64,000 bases of DNA, taken from contig JAVHJL010000011.1 in assembly GCA_036971715.1 (NCBI GenBank), positions 1,674,001 through 1,738,000 on the forward strand, given 5' to 3'. Under the pieces are notes generated by a model. It was not told the origin of the DNA. It did no database searches and saw only the letters and a list, made by a program, of their open reading frames with translations. Positions within the stretch are counted from its first letter, which is position 1, and every line of letters begins with the position of its first letter. Below are positions 33,229 to 47,761 of the stretch, in pieces. The position numbers and the translations under genes are program-made. Origin of the DNA: Arthrobotrys musiformis. Taxonomy: Eukaryota > Ascomycota > Orbiliomycetes > Orbiliales > Orbiliaceae.

Positions 33229-36200
33229 ATATTTTAAAAATAATACAACATAATTATAAAAAATCTACAAATATAATACAATCAATTTTAAACTCTGTAT
33301 TAATTTATGACAATATGGATTTAATTTTCCTACAAAAACTATAGTTTTTAAAGGAAAATACTACAATTATATACTCAGGGTTTAAACCAATTTTTTCAAA
33401 CCCAAAAACCAACAAAACCAACAAAAACCGAAATAAAATAATTACTTTTATAAAAAAAAATTTACCCTACAAGATTATAAATTGAGAAGATTTAATTAAA
33501 GATGAAGACTACCAGATAATTGATTTTAAATCAAACATATTTAGAGAAATCAGATTTATTAATATTTATAACAAAAAACAACAAAATACAGAAAATAGTA
33601 AATATACAATAAATCAACTTTTTAATAAGATCAAAGATTATTATATTAAAAAAACATTATTAATTAGAGATTTTAATACTCATCACTCTTTATAAAACCC
33701 TAAAATTAAATTTAATTTAAAAATAAAAAAAATAATAGAATTAATCAAAAATAAAAATCTATAATTAATAAATAAAAATAGCATATTAACTTATTATAAT
33801 ATTAAAAAAAAATAATAAATCTGAATTTTTAATTATTAACCTATCTTTTGTAACTATTAATTTAAAAAAATTAATTATAGATTAAAAAATAGATAAAAAA
33901 ATTAATATAAAATCAAATCATAAAATAATCTCAATTAAAATAAAATTAAAAGAAAATGACTTAGTAAATAACCCTTTATCAACTAACAAATTTAATTAAA
34001 ATAAAACTAATTAGAAAAACTTTGAAAAAAAATTATTAAATTTAAATAAAAATCTAAAAAATAATTTATAAAAAAATTACTTTTTTTCATTTTATAAAAA
34101 AAAAAAAGATCTAGAAAATAATTTAGAAATTGTAATATCTTTTTTTCAAAAAAATATAATTTTGATAGTAGAAAAATCTATACTAACTTTAAAAATAATA
34201 TCAAAATCAAAAATTTAATAGAATAAGGAAATTAAAAAAACAAAAAAAAAGATGTTGCAATAAAAAAGGATATGGAAATTAAATAGGATTTAATAAAATT
34301 AGGAATTATTTAAAATTAAAAGGAATAAATATTTTAGAGAAATTAAATCTTCTAAAAAGAAATCCTGGACTAATTTTTTAGAAAATATAAAAGATAAAGA
34401 AATATTCCTAGTGCTTAATTTTTCTAAATTTAGAAAAATTTAAAAAATGCTAAATCTAATTTATAAAAATAATAATACCCTTAATTTTAAAGATAAGGCA
34501 AAAATATTAAAAAAAGCATTATTTCTAAAACTACTAAATTATACAAAAACAACAAATCCATTATTACTAATAAAAATAACAATTAATAAAAAATTAATTA
34601 ATTAAAAAAAGATAAAAAATAGTGAAATTAAAGAAGTTATTTTTTTATTTAATTCTAAAAAAGCACTAAAATTAGATAAAATTAATTTTCTATATTTAAA
34701 AAGGGCTTACAAAATTATATTAGAAAGATTTAATAATTTATTTAAATAATTATTAAATTATAAGTACTATCTAATATGCTTCAAAGAAGCAATTGGGGTA
34801 ATTTTACCTAAACTAAATAAACTTAATTATAATATTCTAAAAGCTTATAGAATTATTAGTTTCCTAAATTATTTAGGAAAAATATTAAAGAAAATAATAG
34901 CAAGAAGAATAGTCTTCTTATTAAAAACTAATAAAATTCTAAATTTAAAATAAATTGAAAATAAAAAACAAAGATCTGCAATTGATGTAGTTTTGTTATT
35001 AGTTTATGATATAGAAATAGCTAATTCAGAAAAGTTAAAAACCTTTATTTTATTCCTAAATGTTAAAGGAACTTTTGATAATGTTTTAAAGGAAAGATTA
35101 ATTAATATTTTAGAAAATATGAAGTTTTTTAAATAATTAATTTCGTAAATTAATAATTTTATATTTAAAAGATTAATTAAACCAACCTTTAATAAACAAA
35201 TAGAAAAATTAAAACCAATTGAAATTAGAATACTATAAGATTCTTTAATATCCTTAATTCTTTTTCTATTATATTTAACACTATTATTTAATTTATTAGA
35301 ACAAAAAACGCCTTCTATTATTAAACCATCTTATATAGATGATTTGGCATTAATTACAACTAATAAAAAAATAGAAATAAATATATATAAATTAAAAAAA
35401 ACTACAAAAATAGCCTTTAATTGGACTATAAATAATACAATAACTTTTAATAACATAAAATCAAAACTAATTCATTTTAAAACAAATTTAAAAAAAAAAA
35501 AAAAATTTAAGGAATTAAATATTAAACTATTAAATAGTACAATGATAAAATTTACCAACAATATAAGATGATTAGATATATATTTTGATATAAGATTAAA
35601 TTTTAAATACCACATTAAAATAAAAACAAATATAGTAAATAAAATTTTAAATTTTATTAAAGCACTTACTAATTCAAAAAAAGGATTTAAAATTAAAGTA
35701 ATAATATAATTATATAAAAGCTATATTTGTTCTATTTTCAACTATAAATTTAAAATATGGTAGAAAAACCAAAAACAACAAAATGTTTTGAAAGAATTTA
35801 AATTAATTTAAAATAAAATATTGAGAAAAATAATAAAAAACTTTAAAATAACTTTAATAAATATATTAAAAATTAAAGCTTTTATTTTACTATTAGAAAT
35901 AAGATTAAATAAGATATAAAAAAAATATGCCCTAAAATTTTTTTTTTTTAATAAAAATTATTTAATAAAAAAGAGATCTTCAAAATTATTTTTACCAAAA
36001 TTTAATTTTAGAAGAGAGGAAATAAAGCTGGGATTTTATTCAAAATAAAATGAAAATAAAAAAGAAAAAAATAAAAAAAAATATGCTTTTATACTAGATA
36101 GAATACTATTAAAAATTAATTTTTTGATAAACTCATATACAAAAATTAAGGAATTAAATATAAAATTCAATTTATCTTAGATTGAAAATAAAATTAATTT

Positions 36201-37098
36201 TCTTATAAATAATATACCCAAGGATTTAGAAGTAGAAAATTATAAAAATAAAAAAAAAAATTAAACTAAATTCTAGGGAAAACTTACTTATTTATATAAA
36301 TAGTTTTATGCTAAAAATAGAAAATAAAAATAAAAAAAAGAATAATAAAAATAAAAAAAAAAATCCTTGGAAACTGGAATTTATAAAAAAATAGATAATA
36401 AATCTATTTTTGAAATTTATTTTAATTTAAAAAAAAGTATAAAAATATATGATGCAGAATTAATTGCTTTAAGGAAAAGGTTTAAAAAATTTTTTAAAAT
36501 AATTAATAAAAATAAAAAAATAAAGAATATTTATTTTTTCACCAACAACTAGGCTGCAATAAAAAGATTACAAAACCTAAATTTAGAACTTGGTCAAAAA
36601 ACAACTTCAGAAATTTGGGATATGACAAATGAATTAAATTCTAGAAATATTAACATATTTATAGAATGGGTCCCAGATCACTCTGAAGTTATTAGAAATA
36701 AAAAGGCAGATTACTTAGCTAAGGAAGCTGCAAAAATAAAAAAGAAAAGCCTATTCAAATCCTTCACCTATTTAAAAAGAAAAATTAAAGACAAGGACTT
36801 ACTAGAATGGGAAGAAAAATACAAAAAACAAAAAAATAGGCCAAATTATATTAATAAACCAAAGTTAAAAAGAAATAAGATATTTACTAAATTTAGTAAT
36901 AATTTTGTTTTTTTTTTAACTCAACTAAAGACTGGGTATGGGTACTTTACTAGTTATTTATATAAAATTCCAAATTCTAGAATTTTAAATAAAAACTATA
37001 TATGTAGAAATAAGCTTCAAATATTAAAACACTTAATTATGGAATGTAAAATCTATAATAAAAAAAGAGAGATATTAAAAAAAAAAACTCAAAAAAGC
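33221..37098 (+). pseudogene. LINE D ORF2 remnant, up to the gypsy insertion
   Basis: Recognisable pieces: ILFLLLYLT then SYIDDLALIT near 35330-35360 (RT catalytic box, intact YIDD), FNWT near 35418, the RNase H segment AELIALRK near 36455, and NIFIEWVPDHSEV near 36645 with ADYLAKEAAKIKKK. The gypsy insertion cuts the frame just after the knuckle region, so the apparent 166-codon frame 36622-37122 runs into LTR sequence and is chimeric. Endonuclease GDFN near 33670 is RDFN. Inactive. Confidence 0.85.
37094..37098 (+). repeat. Target site duplication AAAGC of gypsy copy 2, left
   Basis: AAAGC before the LTR start; repeated at 49546-49550 after the other LTR. The uninterrupted LINE A reads AAAAAAGCTAATAAA here. 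Confidence 0.92.
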
Positions 37099-37741
37099 TG
37101 TAAGAAATCGTATAGAGACTAGTCGAGGTATCAAGGTAATACACAAATGTTACAAGGTGAGAATGGTGTACTAGTGTGAATACAGATTGATATTTAAATT
37201 GTTGCTTGGTTTCTAAATACATGATAGCAAACTTAACAGTTTAAATAGGAAATTAATAAAGGAAATAATAAAGTAAACTGGACAGGAAATAAGCCTGTAA
37301 ATTGGATAATTGGATATAAAGTGTTAAATTAAATAAGAGATAAGTCTGTGAATTGGATAGTTGGACATAAAATATTGAATTGGATAGGAGATAAGTTTAA
37401 ACTAGATATTTAGAAATATAGGGTACTAAACTAGACAGTATATGATTTTACATAATAAATAAATATATATAATGAAGTACTTTTTCTGGGAGTTGTTAAA
37501 AAAGTAAGGACTTTCTTATCTAAAATTTTTAAAATTTAAATAATAGTTGTAATTTTGGTTTGTAAGTTTTAAAGTTTGTATCTAGATATTTTTTTATTTT
37601 GGGTTTATAATTTATATTACGTCATATAGTTTTTTTTTTAACTATAGTATTACCTAAATATTTCCTATGGTTATTCTAAAAATTTTTCTGGTTGTTTGGA
37701 TTTTTGTTTGAAGTTTATTATACTGTGATTGCTTTGTTACA
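37099..37741 (-). repeat. LTR of gypsy copy 2 (left; 3' LTR in coding sense)
   Basis: TGTAAGAAATCG to GCTTTGTTACA, 643 bp, tandem repeats near 37277-37435. Confidence 0.93.
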
Positions 37742-40700
37742 GAATCTTTTCCTTTAGTATTAATATTTTATTAATATTTTGTTTAAAGATTTAATATTAT
37801 GGTAGGTTTTTTGTTATATTAATATTTTTTGCTGATTTTAGGTAATATGAATTTTTTATAACTGCTTTTGCATTTAGTTCCTAGAAATTCTGGTTTCTTG
37901 GGGTTTTTTAAAAGTTTTTCTAAGGGATTTTCTTAATTTTTTTCTAGTATTTCTGGTTTTGGGATCTTTAATGGTTTTAAATGTGGATTTTTTGATTGGA
38001 CTTTTTTTTTGAGGTTAGGAATTTAATTATTAATTATTTGTTGTAATAATTTTTAAATAATTAAACTGATGTTTCCTATTATTTGATCAAATTCTTTATT
38101 ATTGATTTTCATTAAAAAGTCTTCTCCTAGATTTGCACAAATTAGGTTACTTCTATTCTTTTGTTAAATTTAAGCCAATTCAATTTACAACTTCTAGATT
38201 TTATTATATAAATTAATAGATAAATTCTAATGGCTGGATATCAAAAAAATCTAATACTAAGAATAAATCTTAGATAATATTAAAGTATTAGAAAACTTTG
38301 ATTAATTTGCTTATTTCTTCTAGATTATACTAAAATAATAAAATAAAATCGAGTATATCAGATAAAAGGACTGGGTTGATTAGAATAAAATTTATAAAAA
38401 TTATTAAGCAGTTTTTAAACATAAATAATATTAAATATTAGTTATTAAATAGGTTTATTTTAACCTTTCTACTAGAAAAAGTATTAAAATTTTTAGTAAT
38501 ATATTTGCAAATCTAAGATTTTCTTAATTTTGTATTTTTTTTTATTATCAATAGTAATTAATGGAAGTTATTTTTCGTAATTTTGGCTAAAAAAAGCATT
38601 ATCTAATGCTAAATATAGTAAATTGGTGTAAAAAATGAAATAAATTTTTATTAAAGGAAAAAGCTTTAGCTTATATACTCTTTTTCCTACAGATTTAAGG
38701 ATTTAAAATAGACTTTCTATCTTATTGGACAATTTTAGACAAGATTATACCATTTTAATATTTCATATGTTTAGCTAAATATGGTCTTTTTTCTTATAAT
38801 TAAGTAATGATCATCTTTATTTATTTACTTATTCCTATTATATTTATATAGTGCAGTTAATTTTTATATATAGAACTTTTTGTAATTCTGATATTTGCTA
38901 TATAAATTCTGTAGTTTTTTAGTTTCTAAAAGATTTTCTAAGTCTTTAAAATTTAAAGGTATTTAGATTTTATTTATAATTTGTAGTAAATAAGGAAATT
39001 CTAGTAGTATCAAATATTTTATTATTGTAAAAATATTTAGTTAGAGGTAGTTATTTAACTTAATTATTTTGTTAATAATTAATATAAGTTTTAAAATATT
39101 ATTCTACTATAGAATTAATATATTCTGTTTATTTATTAATTTAGAAATAATAGACAGTATTAAATTAGTAATAGATTCTCAAGCAGTGATTGACTTCATC
39201 TTAGAATTTGTTTAAGAAGTTTTTCCTTTTGTTTAAAATAATTTCTTTAGATAATCTATATATATATATTTTTGAAAAATAGTCTAACTAGTTCTCTGGT
39301 ATTTAATTTCTTTATTGTTAGGGTTAAGTATATTATTTTAGAGAGTTTATCTATAGTAATAAAGATTGTATTATATTTATTAAATTCTAGTAATCTGGTG
39401 ATTAAGTTAAAAAAAATACTTTGCCAGTTTTATTCTATAATTTATAATAATTATAGTAGTTTTTGGAATATATTTCTAAATGCCTTAGTATATTTGCAAA
39501 TATGGTAATTATCAATATATTAATTAATATTTTTTTGAAATCTTATTTATATATATTGCTTTTGAACTAATTCTAGTGTTTTTGTTTTTCCTAAATGTTC
39601 TGCTGTAGGGTAATTATGATGTTATTACAAGATTTCTTTATAGATCTTTTTATTATAAGATATTATTTTTTTATTATTATAGTAGAATTCACCTTATTTT
39701 TCTTTTATTTCTGATATTTTAATTTTAAGGTATTATTTGTTTTTTCTTTTAAAAGCTTTTATAATGTTCTGAATATAGGAGTTTTTAAATACTACCACTT
39801 GCTAAGCTTCTTATATTATCATAATACCAATTTATTAGATTTTTTCAAATAATATAAATATTCTAATTCAATTTTTTATATACTTATCCTCCTCTCTTTA
39901 AGAAAGGTCCCTCAATTTTTTGGTTAATGTATTAGTCTTAGTATTAGTTTTTTTGGGAATAAAAGATATTTTGAAATTGAATTGAGATAAAAACTCTATC
40001 TATTTTATTTATCTTTATCTAAGGTACTATTTCATCATAAAATATTCTAAGTTCTTGTGGTTTATAAAAATATGTACTTAAATATAGATGCTCATAAAGT
40101 ATTTTTCTTATTTTTTAAACACTTAAATTATTAATAAAAATTCTTTATCATAAATATTATAATTATATTCTATTAGTGTTATCTTCTTTGACTTATAAGT
40201 TACAAAGTGCCAAAAACTATCATTGTACTTTTAAGAAAAAACTGCAGTACAAATAAAGTTTAAAGCATCTATTTCTATTCATATTTCTAATGTAGGGTTT
40301 TAATATTTTAATATTAGCTTAGTACAAAATACTTATTAAAATATCTAGAAGATAATTTTTTTTTCTTTTTTTTAATAAAATATTTTATCTTTCTTAATTA
40401 GGTTATAGAGAGGTTTGACTATTTTCGCATAATTTTTTATAAATTTTTAATAAAAGTTTGCAAATTTTAGAAAAGATTATACTTTTTTAATAATTTTAAG
40501 TCCTTTTTTTGGTTTTTTTTAATTAAATATGTTTTGAATCTTAGTAAAATTTATTTTAATTTTATTGTTTTTAATAATATATTTTAGAAATTTAATTTTT
40601 TTAATAAAGAATTTATATTTAAAGAGTTTGATATAGAGCCTTGCTTTCTATAGTGCTTTAATGATTTTTCTTATATAATAAATATATTCTTTTTTTAAAT

Positions 40701-42147
40701 TACTATAGATGCAGATATTATTAAAATAGATTATATAAAATTTATTTAAGAAGAATTGTAAAACTTTATTAATATAGATTTAAAAAGTGGCTAAAGTATT
40801 TATTAATCTAAAATATATTATTTAGAATTTAAAATATTTATATTTAGTATAGAAGGCTGTTTTTTCTTCATCTTCTTCAGCTATTCTAATATAGTTATAA
40901 ACATTATAGATATTTAATTAAGTAAAGTATTTAGCCTTTCTAAATTAATCCAGAGTTTTATTGATTCATAATAAGAAACATCAATCTTTAATAATAATAA
41001 CATTAAATTTTCTTTAATTTATATAAAATTATAATCCTCCATCTTTTTTAAAAACAAATAAAATAAATATTCCTCATAAACTATTAAATCTTCAAATAAA
41101 TCCTTTAATTATATTTTCTTTAATTTAGAATTTAAAAATCTTAAGGTATTCTTTACTTATTAACTTCAATAATTTCCAAATAAACTAAGCTTTCAATAAT
41201 ATAAAGATTTTCATATCTTCTTTTTATCATAATAATAAAATATTTTCTTTTTTTTTCAAAAAAGTTTCAGCAAAATTTTAGAATTTATTAAAGAATTTGG
41301 TAATTTCTTTAATTTTAACTATATCATTAACAAATATAACTTGTTTCCATTTTCTTTTTAGATTATAGATAGCAAAAACAAGTTCTTATTTTATAATTCT
41401 TTTAAAAACTTTTGTATTTACAATAGTAATTTTAGATAAGTAGTTTATATATACTTAGTTATTTTCCTAATTAATATAAATATTATGCTTCTTATGCTAT
41501 AGTTTTCCTAAATTTAAAGGTTTGGTAGTATTAATAATATTAGTATTAACAATTTTTTCATAATCTTAGATTTTTATTTTAAATTAAGTCATTTTTTTAA
41601 TAAATTTTCTAATTTTATTAAAGTATTCTACAAATTCAGAGATTTTTTTAAGATAAAATGGAAAATCATTCTTAATTACAAATTTGCGACTTATATATAT
41701 TCCTATATTGCTGCTATTTAAATATGCAAAGATTTTAATAAGTTTCTGGAGATAAAAGTACAAAGTAATGGGGATTTTAATATAAAATTTAAATAGTATT
41801 TTAGTGCTTTTAAGATTTAAATAGGAAAATGGATTTTAAAATATAAAGGAAATTTGTAGTATTTTTCAAAATTGTAGGGTTTTTGAAGTAATAGATTGAG
41901 TTTTACCTTACTATATATTATAATTTATAATTAAGTTTACTTTTTTCCTTATTCTTCCTTAATATTTTTTTGTAAATAATATCTTAAAAAAGATGTTATT
42001 TTATTTTAGATATTCTTATAGGTAAATCTTCAGATATTCTGATTTTTAGTAAGATGGGGATTATAGGGAATATATTAGATTAGTCCTTTTTAAAACCTCT
42101 TATTTAGATAATTATTAGCGAAATGTCCTTCTTCTCTATAGTATAGG
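37742..42147 (-). pseudogene. Gypsy copy 2 pol and end of gag, degraded
   Basis: Base-for-base relative of 9110-13520. In coding sense from the right: gag zinc knuckle at about 42075-42145 reading YLYYREEGHFANNY, where all three Cys of the CCHC box are Tyr; RT near 40680-40800; RNase H near 39950-40080; then integrase to the LTR. The plus-strand open frame 39272-39508 is antisense and not a gene. Confidence 0.8.
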
Positions 42148-42161
42148 TATAGTTTCTAAAT
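42148..42161 (+). repeat. Target site duplication of LINE G, left
   Basis: TATAGTTTCTAAAT, repeated exactly at 47955-47968. Gypsy copy 1 has the equivalent site once, uninterrupted, near 13530. Confidence 0.95.
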
Positions 42162-42472
42162 TATTATTATTATTATTATTTATCATACACGCATGCAACC
42201 TTTCGGTTATGGCGGAATGAAGGAAAAGAAATTAAAATACATGATTTTCGCTCCTCATTAAAAATGAAAACTATCTAAAATCATTTTTTATTTTTGTTTT
42301 TTGTTTTTTGTTTTTTGTTTTTATTTTTATTTTTGTTTTTTGTTTTTTGAGGTTCCTTCTAACCCTTTTTGTCTCTTTCTTCTTTTTTCCCATTAAAAGA
42401 ACAATGTCGTATATCTGTTGTTCTTACCCATCCACTTTGATGTAATATTAAAATGATATATCTCATTTCCGG

Positions 42473-45400
42473 AACCTTTTCATTTTTTCAAACTTCCAGA
42501 TTTCCCCATCCTGTGAAATAATCATTTTTAGGATTTTTATTGCATTTTCTTTTTACAATATTTGTTTTATTTAGGAACTCTTCCAAAAAGATCATACCTT
42601 CATTATTAAATAATAAAAAGTAATAATCTAATTATTTATTAGCTTTTTTGAGTTTCCTTTTTAACACCTCTCTCTCTTCATTATAGATTTTGCATTCCAT
42701 AATTAAGTATTTTAATATTTGAGGCTTATTTCTGCATGTACAATTTTTATTTAAAATTCCAGAATTTGGAATTTTATATAAATAACTGTTAAAGTACCCA
42801 TACCCAATCCTCAATTACATTAAAAAAGAAACAAAATTATTACTAAACTTAATAAATATCTTATTTCTTTTTAACTTTAGCCTATTAATATAATTTGGCC
42901 TGTTTTTTTGTTTTTTATATTTTTCTTCCCATTCTAATAAGTCCTTTTCTTTAATTTTTCTTTTTAAATAAGCAAAGGACTTGAATAAGCTTTTCTTTTT
43001 TATTTTTGCAACTTCCTTGGCTAAATAATCTGCCTTTTCATTTCCAACAACTTCAGAATGACCTGGGACCCATTCTATAAATATGTTAATATTTCTAGAA
43101 TTTAATTCATTTACCATATCCCAAATTTCTGAAGTTGTCTCCTAACCAAGCCCTAAATTTAGGTTTTATAACCTTTTATTACAACCTAATTATCAATAAA
43201 GAAATAAATATTCTTCACCTCTTTATTTTTATTAATTACTTCAAAGGATTTTTCGAACCCTTTCCTTAAAACAATTAATTCTGCATCATATACCTCCATA
43301 CTTTTTCCCAAACTAAAATAAATTTCAAAAATAGATTTATTATCTATTTCTCCATAAATTCCAATTCCCAAGGATTTTTCTTTTTTATTTTTATTATTCT
43401 TTTTTTTATTATTTTTATTTTTTATTTCCAGCATAAAACTGTCTGTATAAATAAGTAAGTTTTCTTTAAAATTTAGTTCAATTTTTTTTTTATTTTTATA
43501 ATTTTCTGCTTCTAAGTCCTTAGGTATATTATTTATGAGAAAATTAATTTTATTTTCAATTTAAGGTAGATTGAATTTTATATTTAATTCCTCAATTTTT
43601 ATATATAGATTTATCAAAAAATTAATTCTTAATAGTATTCTATTCAATATAGAGGCATATTCTTTTTTATCCCTTTCCTTTTTATTTTTATTCTATTTTA
43701 AATAAGGTTCCAGTCCTGTTTCCTCTCTTCCAAAATTAAATTCTAATAAGAATAACTCTAAAAATCTCTTTTTTATTAAATAATTTTTATTAAAAAAAAG
43801 AAATCTTAGGGCATACCTTCTTTATATCTCATTTAGTCTTATTTCTAATGGTAAAATAAAAGCCTCAACTTTTAATATATTTATTGAAGTTATTTTGAAG
43901 CTTTTTATTATTTTTCTCAACATCTTATTTTAAATTAATTTAAATTTTTTTAAAATATTTTATTATTTTTGGTTTTTTTACCATATTTCAGACCCATAGT
44001 TAGAAATAAAATAAACACAGCTTTTATACAATTGTATTATCGCTTTAATTTTAAATTCTTTTTCTAAATTAGTAAATACCTTGATAAAATTTAAAATTTT
44101 ATTTACTACACTTGTTTTTATTTTAATATAGTATTTAAAATTTAATTTTATATCAAAATATATACCTAACCACCTTATATTATTAATAGATTTTATTATT
44201 ATACCATTTGATAACTCAATATTTAATTCCTTAAATTCATTTTTCTTTTTTAAATTTGTTTTAAAATGAATTAGCTTTGATTTTATGTTATCAAAAACTA
44301 TTGCATTATCTGCAGCTCAATTAAAGGCTATTTTTGCAGTTTTTTCTAATTTATATATATTTGTTTCTATTTTTTTATTAGTTACAATTAACGCCAAATC
44401 ATCTATATAAGATAGTTTAATGATAAAAGGCGTTTTTTATTCTAATAAATTAAATAATAATGTTAAATATAATAGAAAAAGAATTGGGGATATTAAAGAA
44501 CCTTGTAGTATTCCAGTTTCAACTGGTTTTAATTTTTCTACTTGTCCATTGAAGGCCAGTTTAATTAATCTTTTGGATATAAAATTATTAATTTACGAAA
44601 TTAATTGTTTGGGGAATTTTATGTTTTCTAAAATATTAATTAATCTTTCCTTTGAAATATTATCAAAAGCCCCTTTAACATTTAGAAATGAAACAAAGGT
44701 TTTTAATTTTTCTGAATTAACCATTTCTATATTATGAACTAATGATAAAGCTGTATTAATTGCAAATTTTTGTTTTCTGTTTTTAATTTGTTCTGGATTT
44801 AGAATTTTATTAGTTTCTGATAAGAAGGCTATTTTTCTTGTTATTATTTTCTTTGATATTTTTCTTAAATAATTTAGGAGATTAATAATTTTGTAAGCTT
44901 TTGGAATATTATAATCTGGTTTATTTGGTTTAGGTAAAATTGCCCTAATTGCTTTTTTGAAGCATATTGGATGGTATCTATAATTTAATAATTGTTTGAA
45001 TAAATCATTAAATCTTCCTGGTATAATTTTGTAAGCTCTTTTTAGATATAGAAAATTAATTCTATCTGGTCCTGGTGCTTTTTTGGAATTGGATGAGAAG
45101 ATAGCTTTTTTAATTTTACTATTTTTTATTTTTTTCTATTTTATTAATTTTTTGTTAATTGTTATTTCTACTGGTAATAGTGGATTTGTTGTTTTTGTAT
45201 AATTTGGTGGTTTTGGAAATAATGCCTTTCTTAATATTTTTGCCTTATTTTCAAAATTAAGGGCATTTTTGTTTTCATAAATTAGATTTGGCATTTTTTG
45301 GATTTTTCTAGGTTTAGAAAAATTAAGTGCTAGGAATATTTCTTTGTCTTTTGCATTTTTTAGAAAATTAGTCCAGGATTTCTCTTTAGAAGATTTAATT

Positions 45401-46526
45401 TCTCTAAAATGTTTATTCCTTTTGATTTTAAATAATTCCCAATTTTGTTAGGTTTTATTTAATTTTCATATTTTTTTTTATTGTAATATCTCTTTTTTGT
45501 TTTTTTAATTTTTTCATTCCACCAAATTTTTGATTTTGGTATTATTTTTAAAATTGGTATAGATCTTTTTATTACTAAAATTATATTTTTTTGAAAAAGA
45601 GATGTTGCAACTTCTAAATTATTTTCTAAATCTTTTCTTTTTTTATAAAATAAAAAAAGGCAATTTTTCTATAAATTATTTTTATTTAGATTTTTATTTA
45701 GATTTAATAATTCTTTTTTGAAGTTTTCTCAATTAGTTTTATTTTAATTAAATTTGTTAATTGACAAAAAGTTGTCTACTAAGTTATTTTCTTTTGGTTT
45801 TATTTTAATTAAGATTATTTTATGATCTGATCTTATATTAATTTTTTCATATATTTTCCAATTTATAATTAATTCTTTTAAATTAATGGTTGCAAAAGAT
45901 AGGTCAATGATTGAGGATTCAGATTTATTATTTTTCCTGATATTATAATAAATTAGTATGTTATTTTTATTTATTAATTATAAATTTTTATTTTTGATTA
46001 ATTCTATTATTTTTTCCTGTTTTTAAATTAAATTTAATTTTAGGGTTCTATAAAGAATGATGAGTATTAAAATTTTTGATTAATAATGTTTTTTTGGTGT
46101 AGTAATTTTTGATCTTATTAAAGAGTTGATTTACTGTATATTTACCATTTTTTGTATTTTGTTGTTTTTTGTTGTAGATATTAATAAATCTGATTTTTCT
46201 AAATTTGTTTAATTTAAAATTAATTATTTAGTAGTTTTTATCTTTAATTAAATTTTCCTGGTTTGTGATTTTGTAAAATAAATTCTTTTTTATAAAAGTA
46301 ATTATTTTATTTTGGTTTTTATTGGTTTTGTTGGTTTTTGGGTTTGAAAAAATTGGTTTAAACCCTAAATATATAATTGTAGTATTTTCCTTTAAAAACT
46401 ACAGTTCTTGTAGGAAAATTAAATTTATATTGTTATAAATTAATACAGAATTTAAAATTAATTGTATTATATTTGTAAATTTTTTATAATTGTGTTGTAT
46501 TATTTTTAAAATATCCTTATTCATTT
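42473..46526 (-). pseudogene. LINE G ORF2 remnant
   Basis: In sense order: start ATGAATAAGG near 46520, endonuclease (about 45700-46500), RT (KAPGPDRINF near 45070; the YIDD box near 44405; NWAADNAIVFDNIKS-like near 44300), RNase H (about 43000-43450: YTDSFMLE, AELIVLRK, FIDNxVV, then IEWVPGHSEVVGNEKADYLAKE intact) and C-terminal CTCRNKPQILKYLIMEC. Stops are scattered. The open pieces 42632-42814, 42815-43117 and 43186-43434 are all parts of this frame; the plus-strand frame 44420-44737 is antisense. Inactive. Confidence 0.88.
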
Positions 46527-47670
46527 AAAATAATATTTTATTTTTTGTTTTTAGGATATAAGGAATTTTTTGCTTTATGTTCTCCTTTATAATTAATGTA
46601 TTTATATTTTATATAGTTATAGGACTTTTTATTTTTTTGGTATATATTATATAAATGATTAATTATTTTGTGTTTTCTAGTATAAATTTCACAGGTTGAT
46701 TCATTTTTGCAATTTAATGCATAGTGACCAGTTTTTTGATAATTTGTATATTTATTATTTTTAGAAAATTTAATATATTTTTTTATTTTAAGTTTTTTAT
46801 TTTTTAGAAAAATATATCTTCTATTTTATATTTCTATTACCTCTATTTTTGTTTTTGTGGTAATTATTATAGAAAAAAATTTCTTTCCTTTTAATTTTTT
46901 CTTTTTAATTAATTATCTTAGATTATTAACTAATTTGATTGTGTTGTTTATTTCCATTTTTTTTTTGAGATTTTCTATTTTTTGATCTTTAGAAATCTTA
47001 TATATAATTAAGAATTCCTAGCTCTCTATTTTGGAAGGTCTTTGTATATATTCATCTATTTTGATGAGTTTTTGATAGATTTTTTTTTTATATTTTAGAA
47101 TATCTTCTTTTTTGGTATTCTTATGGGTAATCAAAATTAGATTTCCTTTTAGATTTAGAGAAATCCCAGAAATAATTAATTTTGGGTTATTGGGCTTTTT
47201 TTTAAGAATTTTATTTATTTTTTCTCTAAAGATATTTGATTTTTGGATAGGAGGTTTTGTAGTACTTCTGGGAATAATTAACCTTCATTAGTTAATTGAT
47301 ATTTTTGAATTTTGTGGATTTTATAGATTTTATAGATTTTGCGTTTTATATGTTTTTTGGTATTTTTAGATTATTTCTTGTTTTTTTAGTATTTTTGATG
47401 TTTTCTGGGCAATTTAAGTGTATGTCTTTTTTGTATTATTTCTTTCCAATTCTCTTATTTCCTACTTTAGATCTTCTACCTCCTATACTCTTTCTTTTAG
47501 AAGGTCATTCAACCTTTTAATTTCTAGAAATAGATCTTCTCTATTTATTTCTTCCTTTGAATTAATTGTATCTACTGATACCTGTCTTTTTTGTCTTTTT
47601 TTATGGTGAACAGGTTTAAAACCCTGTGTCACTAATACTCATCCAAAGATAAACTAGTTGGTATGTTCTC
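46516..47670 (-). pseudogene. LINE G ORF1 remnant
   Basis: In sense it runs from ATG near 47670 to a TAA at about 46516 inside ATGAATAAGG, the overlap with ORF2. Zinc-knuckle region near 46560-46760. Plus-strand open frames 47296-47520 and 47418-47609 are antisense to it. Interrupted by stops, for example in the Gln/Asn-rich middle. Confidence 0.8.
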
Positions 47671-47720
47671 CATTTTTACAACTAACCTTTAAAAGGTTTA
47701 GTTTAAATTAAGCGAGAAAC

Positions 47721-47723
<3 letters not shown>

Positions 47724-47760
<37 letters not shown>
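47724..47760 (-). repeat. Poly-A tract (37 in sense) in LINE G 5' UTR
   Basis: 37 uninterrupted T on the plus strand between CCCC and GTGTGGTAGACG. LINE C has AAAAAA at this place. Confidence 0.95.

Positions 47761-47761
<1 letters not shown>

Noticed and set aside
36622..37122. 166-codon gene with RNase H end
   Set aside because: LINE D ORF2 remnant whose last codons run into the inserted LTR.
44420..44737. 105-codon plus-strand frame in LINE G
   Set aside because: Antisense of the LINE G reverse transcriptase.
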